In this document: positions 1 to 5,883 of the stretch, piece after piece
How positions within the stretch are numbered: position 1 is the first letter of the stretch
Layout: every line of letters begins with the position of its first letter
NCBI GenBank assembly: GCA_021802685.1
Contig: JAJZRM010000198.1
Location: 1-5,883, forward strand
Direction: 5' to 3'
Length of the DNA: 5,883 nucleotides
Source: Deltaproteobacteria bacterium
Lineage (GTDB): Bacteria > Desulfobacterota > Deferrimicrobia > Deferrimicrobiales > Deferrimicrobiaceae
The notes under the pieces: generated by a model
The model's input: only the letters and a program-made list of their open reading frames with translations
The model's database searches: none
Told to the model about the DNA's origin: nothing
Program-made: the position numbers and the translations under genes

Positions 1-2
1 CG

Positions 3-1208
3 GGAAAGACCGACTTGAGGGAGGTCGCGGGGGCCTTCGGAGACCTGGCGACGTTCCTTCCCCTCGCCGTGGGTTTGATCACCGTCAACGGGATGAACCC
101 GACCTCCCTGTTTCTCTCGGCGGGGATCATGTATATCGCGGCCGGTCTGTATTTCAAGTTGCCGATCCCGGTGCAGCCGTTGAAAGCGACATCGGCGATC
201 GCAATCGCCATCGGCGCCGGCCCCGGGACGATTTCCATGGTTGCGTTCTGGATGGGCTGCATCTTTCTTCTGGTGTCTCTTTTCGATCTCAACGGATGGT
301 TCCGCAAGGTCTTCACCCGCCCCATCGTCAGGGGTGTCCAACTCGGATTGGGTATCCTGCTGGTAAAGGGGGGGGTGAAGGCGCTGATCGCGCAGCCGCC
401 TGCGGCATTTCCGGTCGAAGGGATTTCGCCGGTTCTGTTCGGGACCGTCATCGGACTTGCCGTTGCGGCAATCATCTGTTTTTCCAGGGAGGACCGGGCC
501 TATCCTTCCGCCCTGGCCGTCCTGGCGTTCGGAGTCCTCCTTGGCGGATTATCGAGCTCGTTTCAGCCGCTTTCCGCAATCCGCCTCGGCTGGATCCGGC
601 CGGAATGGATGTTTCCCGCAAAAGGGAACCTGTACGTGGCCCTCTTCGTCCTTCTATTGCCCCAGATTCCCCTGACCTTCGCGAATTCCATAGCGGCCAC
701 GACGGATGCCGCCAACCGATATTACGGGCGGGACGCGTTTCGGGTGACCCATCGCAACCTTGCCGCTTCCCTGGGGATCGGAAACCTCCTGGCCAGCATG
801 ATCGGGGGAATGCCCATATGCCATGGTTCGGGCGGCGTAACCGCGCACTACCTTTTCGGGGCCAGGACGGGACGCGCGAACCTCTTCATCGGGGGCGCGT
901 TTCTCCTTTCGGCGTTGTTCCTCGGTGGTTCCATCTCCTCGCTGGCGGGCATGTTTCCCCTCTCCGTCCTCGGGGCGTTGTTGATCCATATCGGTGTCCG
1001 GCATGCCGCACTGATCCGTGACGTATTGGAATGCGGCCGCGAGTTCGCCATCGCCGCCGGCGTCGGGTTGGTGACCCTTTTCACCGGCAACCTGGCCATC
1101 GCGTTCGCTGTCGGGATCCTCGCGGATTTCTCGCTGCGCAAACTGTCGGCGATACGCCTTCGGGATGTGCGGGAGAGCCCCGGCGCCGGCGCGCCGACGA
1201 ACCCATGA
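3..1208 (+). CDS. MOT1-type molybdate/sulfate transporter, 5' end cut by window
   Basis: This is an inner-membrane secondary transporter of the MOT1 branch of the sulfate permease superfamily, expected to import molybdate (possibly tungstate or sulfate). Two family hallmarks are visible. Numbering from the TTG at 15, these are PVQPLKA at residues 52-58 and MPICHGSGG at 266-274, each next to a hydrophobic helix. The N-terminal REVAGAFGDL stretch is also typical. Most of the rest is hydrophobic helices with short polar loops, ending in a basic tail. The frame is open to the left edge with no stop, and the codons before the TTG (G-K-T-D) still read sensibly, so the true start probably lies just outside the window and TTG 15 is only the first start-like codon inside it. 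The gene converges on mobB with a 33-base gap. Pairing with mobAB favours molybdate as substrate, but this is inference; sequence alone does not separate molybdate from sulfate. Confidence 0.85.
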   Translation, partial: GKTDLREVAGAFGDLATFLPLAVGLITVNGMNPTSLFLSAGIMYIAAGLYFKLPIPVQPLKATSAIAIAIGAGPGTISMVAFWMGCIFLLVSLFDLNGWFRKVFTRPIVRGVQLGLGILLVKGGVKALIAQPPAAFPVEGISPVLFGTVIGLAVAAIICFSREDRAYPSALAVLAFGVLLGGLSSSFQPLSAIRLGWIRPEWMFPAKGNLYVALFVLLLPQIPLTFANSIAATTDAANRYYGRDAFRVTHRNLAASLGIGNLLASMIGGMPICHGSGGVTAHYLFGARTGRANLFIGGAFLLSALFLGGSISSLAGMFPLSVLGALLIHIGVRHAALIRDVLECGREFAIAAGVGLVTLFTGNLAIAFAVGILADFSLRKLSAIRLRDVRESPGAGAPTNP

Positions 1209-1241
1209 GGGAATGAAGGGGGGAAACGGTTGCAGCGCCCC

Positions 1242-1760
1242 TTACGGAAACTCCGGGCGTTTCAATATGTTTTCCTCGATGAAATCCGCGATCCGCCGCG
1301 GGGCGCTCAACTCAAGCACGGGAACATCCACCTCCAGAGGTTCGTCGCTGGCGACGGCGATCAGGGCGGGATCCGGATTCTCTCCACGGCAGATGAGGGG
1401 AGCGTTCTTCTCCTTCCGGTGGATTTCGATCTTGGGCAGGCCGGATTGGCTGAACCCCTCGACAAGCACGATGTCCACGTCGGGAAAGTAATCCCGCAGA
1501 AGTTCCTCCGCCGGAGGCGATCCGCCGTGTTTTTTCACCAAGGCCAGCTTCTCCGCGGAGGTGATCACCATCGTCTGCGCCCCGGCAACGGTGAGGCGGT
1601 GGCTGTCTTTCCCGGGGTGGTCGATATCGAAGCGGTGCGCGTCGTGCTTGATCGCCCCCGCCCGATAGCCGCGGGCCGCAAGCTCCGGCAGGATTTTTTC
1701 GATCAGGGTCGTCTTGCCCGTTCCGGACCTGGCGATAAAAGCGACGGCCTTGGCGGTCAT
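1242..1760 (-). CDS. mobB: MobB, molybdopterin-guanine dinucleotide biosynthesis adaptor (GTP-binding)
   Basis: MobB is a cytoplasmic P-loop protein that binds GTP and assists MobA in making the guanine dinucleotide form of the molybdenum cofactor. The product is 172 aa, normal for stand-alone MobB. The P-loop ARSGTGKTT is at residues 10-18, with Lys16. The MobB hallmark follows, KHDAHRFDIDHPGKDS at 38-53, then R55 and AGA 59-61. A Walker B-like DIVLVEGF lies at 96-103, followed by KIEIHR at 110-115. The start is the ATG at 1760-1758: its last two bases overlap the mobA TGA (ATGA), and a strong GGAGGT Shine-Dalgarno sits at 1771-1766 with a 5-base spacer. The same frame stays open far upstream, but that part is antisense-style sequence across mobA without family resemblance. 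One oddity is that the first P-loop glycine is replaced by Ala10. The identification is firm; its exact biochemical role is less well defined in the family generally. Confidence 0.93.
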   Translation of the reverse strand: MTAKAVAFIARSGTGKTTLIEKILPELAARGYRAGAIKHDAHRFDIDHPGKDSHRLTVAGAQTMVITSAEKLALVKKHGGSPPAEELLRDYFPDVDIVLVEGFSQSGLPKIEIHRKEKNAPLICRGENPDPALIAVASDEPLEVDVPVLELSAPRRIADFIEENILKRPEFP

Positions 1761-2356
1761 TTTCCACCTCCATCGAGGATTCCTTCGTATTCTTCCATGG
1801 TGTTGATGTTCAGGAAGGCTTTTTCCGATCCGGCGATGGGGGCCAGTTCCGTTTCCGGTACCCGCCGGACCCTGATGAGCGGGTAGAAATCGAAGATACG
1901 GAAATTCCCCGCTTCCAACAGATCTCTCATCGGTTCCAGGCAATTCCTCGAATACAGCGCGAAGAGGGGCTCGGGATAGCCGCGGGAAAAGGGGACGACC
2001 ACATCGAATCCCTCCCGAAGGGAAATCAGATATTGCATCACGTCCGGGCTTGCATACGGGAGGTCGCAGGGGGATACGAAAACGTAGGAGGTTATTGCCC
2101 TGGAAACCGCCGTGTGGAGGCCGCCCAAGGCGCTCCCGGGGTATATGTCGGGATAAACCCGCAGCCCGTACCTCGTGAACCTTTCGGGACGATCGCCGAC
2201 CAGGAAGATCGTTTCCAGATGTCTTTTCATGGCGGCCAGCGCTCTCTCGAAGAACGTCGCGCCCCCGAGCGGGAGGAAGGCCTTGTCCCTGCCCATCCGG
2301 GCGCTTCTTCCGCCGACCAGGATGACTCCGGTAACGTCGCCGTATTCCGTTTTCAT
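1757..2356 (-). CDS. mobA: MobA, molybdenum cofactor guanylyltransferase
   Basis: MobA transfers GMP from GTP to molybdopterin (Mo-MPT), giving the guanine dinucleotide cofactor used by DMSO-reductase-family enzymes such as formate dehydrogenases and nitrate reductases. The product is 199 aa, matching the family. The nucleotidyltransferase signature LVGGRSARMGRDK is at residues 13-25, with Lys25. A glycine-rich ALGGL loop is at 76-80, the metal-binding CDLP at 97-100 (Asp98), YPEPLFALY at 127-135, and the C-terminal NINT near 183-186. The start was set at the ATG at 2356-2354 because the signature then lies close to the N-terminus as in homologues. The frame is open further upstream to 2521, but those residues look non-coding. 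The ribosome site is modest: AAGGA at 2373-2369, about 12 bases away. The gene precedes mobB with a 4-base ATGA overlap, implying translational coupling. Base composition is less GC-rich than in the ABC-F gene. Confidence 0.94.
   Translation of the reverse strand: MKTEYGDVTGVILVGGRSARMGRDKAFLPLGGATFFERALAAMKRHLETIFLVGDRPERFTRYGLRVYPDIYPGSALGGLHTAVSRAITSYVFVSPCDLPYASPDVMQYLISLREGFDVVVPFSRGYPEPLFALYSRNCLEPMRDLLEAGNFRIFDFYPLIRVRRVPETELAPIAGSEKAFLNINTMEEYEGILDGGGK
1764..1771 (-). promoter_or_regulatory. Ribosome binding site of mobB inside the mobA end
   Basis: Read on the minus strand the bases are GGAGGTGG, ending three bases before the mobB ATG at 1760. The core GGAGGT leaves a 5-base spacer. 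It decides the mobB start and shows that mobB can load ribosomes itself as well as by coupling through the ATGA overlap with mobA. Confidence 0.75.
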
Positions 2357-2461
2357 GCCCTTGAACTTTCCTTGGACTTCCGTGTTTCCATGGTAACCTT
2401 TTCCGCAAACGGGGAACAAGGTCGGATCGATTCGAAATATCCGGCATCGCGGCGGAATGGG

Positions 2462-2480
2462 CGAAGACGGAAACTCTTCG
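2462..2480. repeat. Perfect inverted repeat, 6-base arms, 7-base loop
   Basis: The arms CGAAGA (2462-2467) and TCTTCG (2475-2480) are exact reverse complements around the loop CGGAAAC. It lies 59 bases upstream of the secreted-protein start and about 106 bases upstream of mobA. It may form a hairpin in a transcript from either strand or act as a protein site. No T-run follows on either side, so it is not a typical intrinsic terminator. Its function is unknown. Confidence 0.45.
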
Positions 2481-2526
2481 GGGTTGCGGGCAACTAATGA
2501 TTGCCTGTTCCAAAAAAACAATCACC

Positions 2527-2533
2527 AAGGAGG
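2527..2533 (+). promoter_or_regulatory. Strong Shine-Dalgarno of the secreted-protein gene
   Basis: AAGGAGG lies 5 bases before the ATG at 2539. This near-perfect site fixes the start at 2539 rather than at an in-frame ATG at 2497. The choice is supported by the signal peptide that begins directly at the 2539 start. Confidence 0.85.
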
Positions 2534-2538
2534 TCGCC

Positions 2539-2943
2539 ATGCGGAGGAAAGCCGTGTTGTTCGCGATGTCCGCGGTCCTGGCGGCGGTTTTCGCCGGGGT
2601 TGCGCTGGCCGACATGCATGCCGTCAAAGTGTCCGAAAAGGGAGGGCTCGGGAAGTTCCTGGTCGACGCGAAAGGGATGACCCTGTACCTCTTCAAGAAG
2701 GATTCCCCCGGCAAGAGCGCTTGCGCCGGGCCGTGCCTGGAGAATTGGCCGTTGTATCATCGGGAAAAGGTTGCAGCGAACGCCGGCATGAAAACCGAGG
2801 ATTTCGGCGTCATCACCCGGGACGACGGCAAGAAGCAGACGACCTACAAGGGGATGCCGCTGTACTACTTCGCGGGCGACAAGAAACCCGGGGACACCGC
2901 CGGGCAGGGCATGGGGGGAAATTGGTACGTTGTGAACCCGTAA
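2539..2943 (+). CDS. Secreted COG4315-type protein with two Yx(FWY)xxD repeats, function unknown
   Basis: This is a small exported protein of 134 aa from the 'secreted repeat of unknown function' family (Lipoprotein_15, COG4315). Residues 1-24 are a signal peptide: basic MRRK, a hydrophobic core, and ALA at 22-24 before Asp25. No lipobox cysteine is present, so signal peptidase I processing to a soluble periplasmic or extracellular form is expected, unlike the lipoproteins that name the family. Two repeat units follow. The first has YLFKKD at 50-55 and a CAGPC...WP segment (Cys62, Cys66, Trp70, Pro71). The second has YYFAGD at 109-114, then PGDTAGQG at 117-124 and a terminal NWYVVNP. The two cysteines might form a disulfide or bind a ligand; that is speculation. 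The ATG follows a strong AAGGAGG. It heads a rightward unit with the ABC-F gene 7 bases downstream. The family assignment is confident; the molecular function is not known. Confidence 0.88.
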   Translation: MRRKAVLFAMSAVLAAVFAGVALADMHAVKVSEKGGLGKFLVDAKGMTLYLFKKDSPGKSACAGPCLENWPLYHREKVAANAGMKTEDFGVITRDDGKKQTTYKGMPLYYFAGDKKPGDTAGQGMGGNWYVVNP

Positions 2944-2950
2944 CGGTCCG

Positions 2951-4789
2951 TTGCTGACGGTATCCAACCTATCCAAGGCGTACGGGGAACAGACGCTGTT
3001 CGAGGGTGCGTCGTTCCTCGTGGGGCCCGGAGAGCGGGTCGGGCTCGTGGGGCGGAACGGGCACGGAAAAACCACGCTCTTCCGGGTCCTTCTTGGAGAA
3101 GAGGCCGCCGACGAGGGAACGGTGGCCGTTCCGGCGGGATACCGGATCGGCCATCTCGCCCAGCTCCTCGCGTTTCGACATCCGACGGCGCTTGCGGAAG
3201 CGGTGTCCGCGCTCCCCCGGGGGGAAGACGGGACCGACGAGACGTACCGGGCGAAAGCCGTCCTTTCGGGCCTGGGATTCCGCGAGGCGGACCTGTCCCG
3301 CGCGCCGGGCGAACTCTCCGGCGGTTTCCAGGTTCGCCTGAACCTGGCGCGGGTTCTCGTTTCCCATCCCAACCTGCTCCTGCTCGACGAACCCACCAAT
3401 TACCTGGACATCGTCTCCATCCGGTGGCTGCGCCGCTTCCTGTGCGCCTGGAAGGGGGAACTCCTGCTCATCACGCACGACCGGGATTTCATGGACAGCG
3501 TGACGACCCACACGATGGCGATCCACCGCCGCCGAATCCGGAAGCTGCCGGGAGGGACGGAGAAGCTGTACGCGCAGATTCTCCAGGAGGAGGTGATCCA
3601 CGAGCAGACGCGGGTGAACGACGATCGGCGGCGGAAGGAGGCGGAGGCGTTCATCGAGCGGTTCCGGGCGCAGGCCACCAAGGCCCGGGCGGTGCAGTCG
3701 CGGATCAAGGCGCTGGCCCGCCACGAGAACCTTACGAAGCTGCGGGAGATCCGGAATCTCGATTTCCGTTTCACCGAGGCGCCGTTCGCCGGCAAGTGGA
3801 TGCTGGAGGCGCGCGACCTCGCCTTCGGTTACGACCCCCTTCGCCCTCTCTTCGAAGGACTGTCGCTTTCGGTCGGGCGGGGGGAACGGATCGCCGTCGT
3901 CGGGCCGAACGGCCGCGGCAAGACGACCCTTCTGCGGCTCCTTGCCGGGGAACTCGCGCCGGGATTCGGCATCGTGAAGCCCGCGATGAACGTGAAGGTC
4001 GGATACTTCGGGCAGACGAACGTGGACCGGCTGCACCCGGACCTGTCGATCGAGGAGGAGGTCCGGCAGGCGAACCCGTCCCTCACGCGGACGCAGGTTC
4101 GCTCGCTCTGCGGCGCCATGATGTTCGGGGGGAACGCGGCGGAGAAGCGGATCTCGGTCCTTTCCGGGGGCGAGCGGAGCCGGGTGCTCCTGGCGAAAAT
4201 CCTCGCGGCTCCGGTGAACCTCCTGCTGCTCGACGAACCGACGAACCACCTCGACCAGGAATCGGTGGACGCGTTTCTCGATGCGCTTTCCGAGTTCGAG
4301 GGCGGGGTGATCATCGTCACCCACGTCGAGCGCGTGCTGTCCTCGCTTGCGACCCGGCTGGTGGTGTTCGACGAAGGGAAAGCGGATCTCTTCGAGGGCG
4401 GCTACGCCGACTTCCTCGGCCGCGTCGGCTGGCAGGCGGAACGCGATGGGGCGGCTCCCCGGCCGGAGCGCGAATCCCAGGCGAGCCGGCGCGACCTTCG
4501 GCGGCGGCGGGCCGAACTCACGGCGCGCCGGTCGAAGGAGCTGGGGGCGCTGCGGGCGGCCATCGACGCGGTCGAGGCGGAGATCCTTTCGCTGGAGGAG
4601 CGGGTCGCCGGGGATGACGCCGAGATCGTCGCGGCGTCGATCCGGAACGACGCCCCGGCGATTCGGGACGCCTCGTCGTCCGCCTCCGCCGCGCGCCGCC
4701 GGATCGATGCGCTCTACGACGAATTGGCCGCGCTCGGGGAGAAGCTCCTGGAAAAGGAGCGGGAGTTCGAGTCCGCCACGGCGGTATAG
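2951..4789 (+). CDS. ABC-F family ATP-binding protein (ribosome-associated, no membrane domain)
   Basis: This is a soluble twin-ATPase of the ABC-F family (Uup/YheS/EttA-like), whose studied members act on the ribosome as translation factors or in antibiotic resistance. The product is 612 aa. NBD1 has Walker A GRNGHGKTT at 34-42, signature LSGGF at 122-126, Walker B LLLLDEPTNYLD at 142-153 (Glu147) and His176. A charged helical linker (about 195-270) contains the motif FIERFRAQATKARAVQSRIK. NBD2 has GPNGRGKTT at 318-326, LSGGE at 404-408, Walker B Asp428-Glu429 in DEPTNHLD, and His458. Residues of about 490-610 are a charged C-terminal coiled coil. There are no membrane segments, as expected. 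The start is TTG at 2951: an in-frame stop at 2933-2935 limits extension, and MLTVSNLSKAYG is a typical N-terminus. There is no clear Shine-Dalgarno and only 7 bases follow the previous stop, which suggests termination-reinitiation. All catalytic residues are intact. I cannot assign the subfamily or substrate state securely. Confidence 0.95.
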   Translation: MLTVSNLSKAYGEQTLFEGASFLVGPGERVGLVGRNGHGKTTLFRVLLGEEAADEGTVAVPAGYRIGHLAQLLAFRHPTALAEAVSALPRGEDGTDETYRAKAVLSGLGFREADLSRAPGELSGGFQVRLNLARVLVSHPNLLLLDEPTNYLDIVSIRWLRRFLCAWKGELLLITHDRDFMDSVTTHTMAIHRRRIRKLPGGTEKLYAQILQEEVIHEQTRVNDDRRRKEAEAFIERFRAQATKARAVQSRIKALARHENLTKLREIRNLDFRFTEAPFAGKWMLEARDLAFGYDPLRPLFEGLSLSVGRGERIAVVGPNGRGKTTLLRLLAGELAPGFGIVKPAMNVKVGYFGQTNVDRLHPDLSIEEEVRQANPSLTRTQVRSLCGAMMFGGNAAEKRISVLSGGERSRVLLAKILAAPVNLLLLDEPTNHLDQESVDAFLDALSEFEGGVIIVTHVERVLSSLATRLVVFDEGKADLFEGGYADFLGRVGWQAERDGAAPRPERESQASRRDLRRRRAELTARRSKELGALRAAIDAVEAEILSLEERVAGDDAEIVAASIRNDAPAIRDASSSASAARRRIDALYDELAALGEKLLEKEREFESATAV

Positions 4790-4795
4790 GCCGTA

Positions 4796-4803
4796 AAGGG
4801 GGA
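4796..4803 (+). promoter_or_regulatory. Ribosome binding site of yajQ
   Basis: AAGGGGGA lies in the 17-base gap after the ABC-F stop, three bases before the ATG at 4807. It is purine-rich and gives yajQ its own initiation signal within the shared transcript. No promoter fits in so short a gap. Confidence 0.6.
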
Positions 4804-4806
4804 ATC

Positions 4807-5292
4807 ATGCCGTCATTCGATATCGTATCGGTGGTCGACCGGCAGGAGGTCGACAACGCGGTGAACCAGGCGGTCAAGGAGATCGGACAGCGGTACGACT
4901 TCAAGGGATCGAAAACCGAAGTCACGCAGGAGAAGGACGCCGTCAAGGTGGTGACCGACGACGACTTCCGGCTGAAGGCGGTCGTGGACGTCCTCCAGTC
5001 GAAGTTCGTCCGGCGGGGGGTGTCCCTCAAGGCCCTCGAATTCGGGAAAGTGGAGCCCGCCTCCGGCGGCCTGGTCCGGCAGACGATCGCCATCCGGCAG
5101 GGGATCTCGAAGGAGAAGGGAAGGGAGATCGTCGCCCTGGTCAAGGGGACGAAGCTCAAGGTACAGGCGCAGATCCAGGAGGAGCAGGTCCGTGTGACCG
5201 GGAAAGACATCGATGCCCTGCAGGAGGTCATCCGGTTGCTGAAGGGGAAGGATCTCGGGGTGGATCTTCAGTTCGTGAACATGCGTTCCTAA
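4807..5292 (+). CDS. yajQ: YajQ-family (DUF520) nucleotide / cyclic-di-GMP-binding protein
   Basis: This is a cytoplasmic protein of 161 aa, full length for the YajQ family (two ferredoxin-like domains). Some members, such as the Xanthomonas homologue, bind cyclic di-GMP and act in signalling; others have been reported to bind nucleotides or RNA. Which applies here cannot be read from sequence. Family signatures are the N-terminal MPSFDIVS, RYDFKGSK at 29-36, a central KLKVQAQIQ segment followed by VRVTGKD, and the terminal LQFVNMRS. The start is ATG at 4807, preceded by AAGGGGGA, and begins exactly with the conserved MPSFD. It follows the ABC-F gene by 17 bases and is the last gene of the rightward unit. 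Its TAA at 5290-5292 overlaps the TAG of the converging AI-2E gene, so any terminator must lie inside the neighbouring coding sequence. Identity is confident; ligand and role are open. Confidence 0.95.
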   Translation: MPSFDIVSVVDRQEVDNAVNQAVKEIGQRYDFKGSKTEVTQEKDAVKVVTDDDFRLKAVVDVLQSKFVRRGVSLKALEFGKVEPASGGLVRQTIAIRQGISKEKGREIVALVKGTKLKVQAQIQEEQVRVTGKDIDALQEVIRLLKGKDLGVDLQFVNMRS

Positions 5293-5882
5293 TCCGCCGT
5301 CGGGGAACCGGACCCGGCCGGGGAGGGCGGCGCATCGGCGCCGGAGGCCGCACGGCGGCGCTCCTCCAGAACGAACAGCATAGCGACGAGGAACAGGGGC
5401 ACGAGGACCAGTCCCGTCAAGCCGTAAGAGAACAGCCCACCCAGGATGCCGACGATCAGCAGGGGCATCGGTATCCCGATGTTCCCGCCGATCAGGAGGG
5501 GGCGCAGGACGTTGTCGATGTTGCCGACCGCCAGCGCGCCCCAAAGAATCAGGCCGACGCCCGCCGCGGTCTTGCCGGTGAAGAGCAGGTAGAGCGCTCC
5601 GGGGAGCCAGACCACCGCCGTTCCCACGACGGGGATCAGGGATCCGAACGCCATCACCGTCCCGAAGAGCAGGGGGGAGGGAAGCCCGGTGACCCAGAAC
5701 CCCAGGCCGCCGAGAACGCCCTGCGCGACGCAGGTCAGGCCCACGCCTTTCACCACCGCCTTCGTGACCACCCCGAGGCGGGCCATGAACTCCCGGCTTC
5801 GCTCCTCCGGCAGCGGCAACAGCGACGTCACCTCCCCCAGGAGGGATTCCCCGCGGGTGTAGAAGATGCCCAGCGCCGCCAG
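5289..5882 (-). CDS. AI-2E family transporter/permease, C-terminal part (5' end beyond window)
   Basis: This is an inner-membrane protein of the AI-2E (PerM/YdiK) family. Named for an autoinducer-2 exporter, its members have varied or unknown substrates, some acting as ion antiporters. The visible 197 residues are the C-terminal half or more of a protein that is usually about 350 aa. The frame is open to the right edge; a GTG at 5831 looks like a start, but the residues before it (IFYTRGESLLGEV) continue the family pattern, so it is internal. After an LLPLPEERSREF segment come hydrophobic helices, with the hallmarks IPVVGT...WLP, then DNVLRPLLIGG followed by GIPMP, and a long glycine-rich hydrophobic region ending near the C-terminus. 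The tail after VLEERRR is a hydrophilic Ala/Pro/Ser/Gly extension. It converges on yajQ with a 4-base overlap of the stop codons. The transported substrate is unknown. Confidence 0.9.
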   Translation of the reverse strand: MAALGIFYTRGESLLGEVTSLLPLPEERSREFMARLGVVTKAVVKGVGLTCVAQGVLGGLGFWVTGLPSPLLFGTVMAFGSLIPVVGTAVVWLPGALYLLFTGKTAAGVGLILWGALAVGNIDNVLRPLLIGGNIGIPMPLLIVGILGGLFSYGLTGLVLVPLFLVAMLFVLEERRRAASGADAPPSPAGSGSPTAD

Positions 5883-5883
5883 C

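Larger units (their letters stand above)
2357..2538. promoter_or_regulatory. Divergent intergenic region between mobA and the secreted-protein gene
   Basis: This 182-base gap must carry the 5' signals for both the minus-strand mobAB unit and the plus-strand three-gene unit. It is locally richer in A and T than the flanking genes and contains a run of seven A at 2512-2518. I could not assign a convincing sigma70 -35/-10 pair for either direction. It holds several short inverted repeats: 2421-2427 with 2439-2445, 2462-2467 with 2475-2480, 2483-2487 with 2490-2494, and 2489-2493 with 2501-2505. These could be operators or leader RNA hairpins. I do not recognise a ModE site or a molybdenum-cofactor riboswitch by eye. 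Confidence 0.5.

Noticed and set aside
1216..1243. Possible bidirectional terminator between the transporter and mobB: AAGGGG (1216-1221) with CCCCTT (1238-1243)
   Set aside because: The stem is only 6 bases with a 16-base loop and no T-run on either side; too weak to call.
2357..2520. Molybdenum-cofactor riboswitch or ModE operator upstream of mobA
   Set aside because: The location is suggestive and hairpins are present, but I could not match the known consensus of either by eye; left as an open check under the inverted-repeat finding.
2497..2538. Upstream ATG at 2497 as the start of the secreted protein
   Set aside because: It would place 14 polar residues before the signal peptide and put the strong AAGGAGG inside the coding region; ATG 2539 fits better.
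1761..2714. Long in-frame minus-strand extension upstream of mobB
   Set aside because: The frame is open, but it runs over mobA in another frame, shows no family resemblance, and mobB has a clear ATG with a GGAGGT site at 1760.
2494..3399. 301-codon minus-strand open frame across the secreted-protein and ABC-F starts
   Set aside because: Its composition is Arg/Ser/Pro-rich, it has no recognisable motif, and it opposes a signal peptide and a Walker A that are clearly coding on the plus strand.
2969..4324. 451-codon open frame on the minus strand opposite the ABC-F gene
   Set aside because: It is rich in Arg, Pro and Glu with no domain pattern, and lies wholly opposite a gene with all ABC-F motifs intact; GC-rich codons suppress stops on the other strand.
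3424..4617. 397-codon open frame on the plus strand within the ABC-F gene
   Set aside because: It is an Arg/Gly/Pro-rich frame-shifted shadow of the ABC-F gene, without recognisable motifs.

Overview
This GC-rich window carries six protein-coding genes packed almost end to end. No RNA genes, mobile elements, CRISPR arrays or long repeats were seen. The gene mix (a molybdate-type transporter, MobA and MobB, a COG4315-type secreted protein, an ABC-F ATPase, a YajQ-family protein and an AI-2E-family permease) and the GC-rich codons suggest a free-living Gram-negative bacterium. I lean towards a Desulfobacterota/Geobacter-like (former deltaproteobacterial) lineage, but this is inference from style, not from a marker gene.

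Left part (about 1-2356) is a molybdenum module. A MOT1/sulfate-permease-like transporter on the + strand, cut by the left edge, converges on a two-gene minus-strand unit, mobA then mobB. The mobA stop and mobB start overlap as ATGA. The transporter would bring in molybdate. MobA attaches GMP to molybdopterin to make the guanine dinucleotide cofactor, and MobB is an accessory GTPase-like partner.

Middle part: a 182-base divergent gap (2357-2538) separates mobA from a rightward unit of three genes. These are a small exported protein with two copies of the Yx(FWY)xxD repeat, an ABC-F ribosome-associated ATPase 7 bases later, and a YajQ-family nucleotide/c-di-GMP-binding protein 17 bases after that. 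The tight spacing suggests co-transcription, although the three products have no obvious common pathway. The divergent gap holds several short inverted repeats that the genes do not explain.

Right edge: an AI-2E-family membrane protein runs leftward from beyond the window and its stop codon overlaps the yajQ stop codon.

Nothing here is clearly a new multi-gene system. The points most worth a second look are the structured divergent intergenic region, the transporter-mobAB pairing, and the uncharacterised secreted protein at the head of a translation-related operon.
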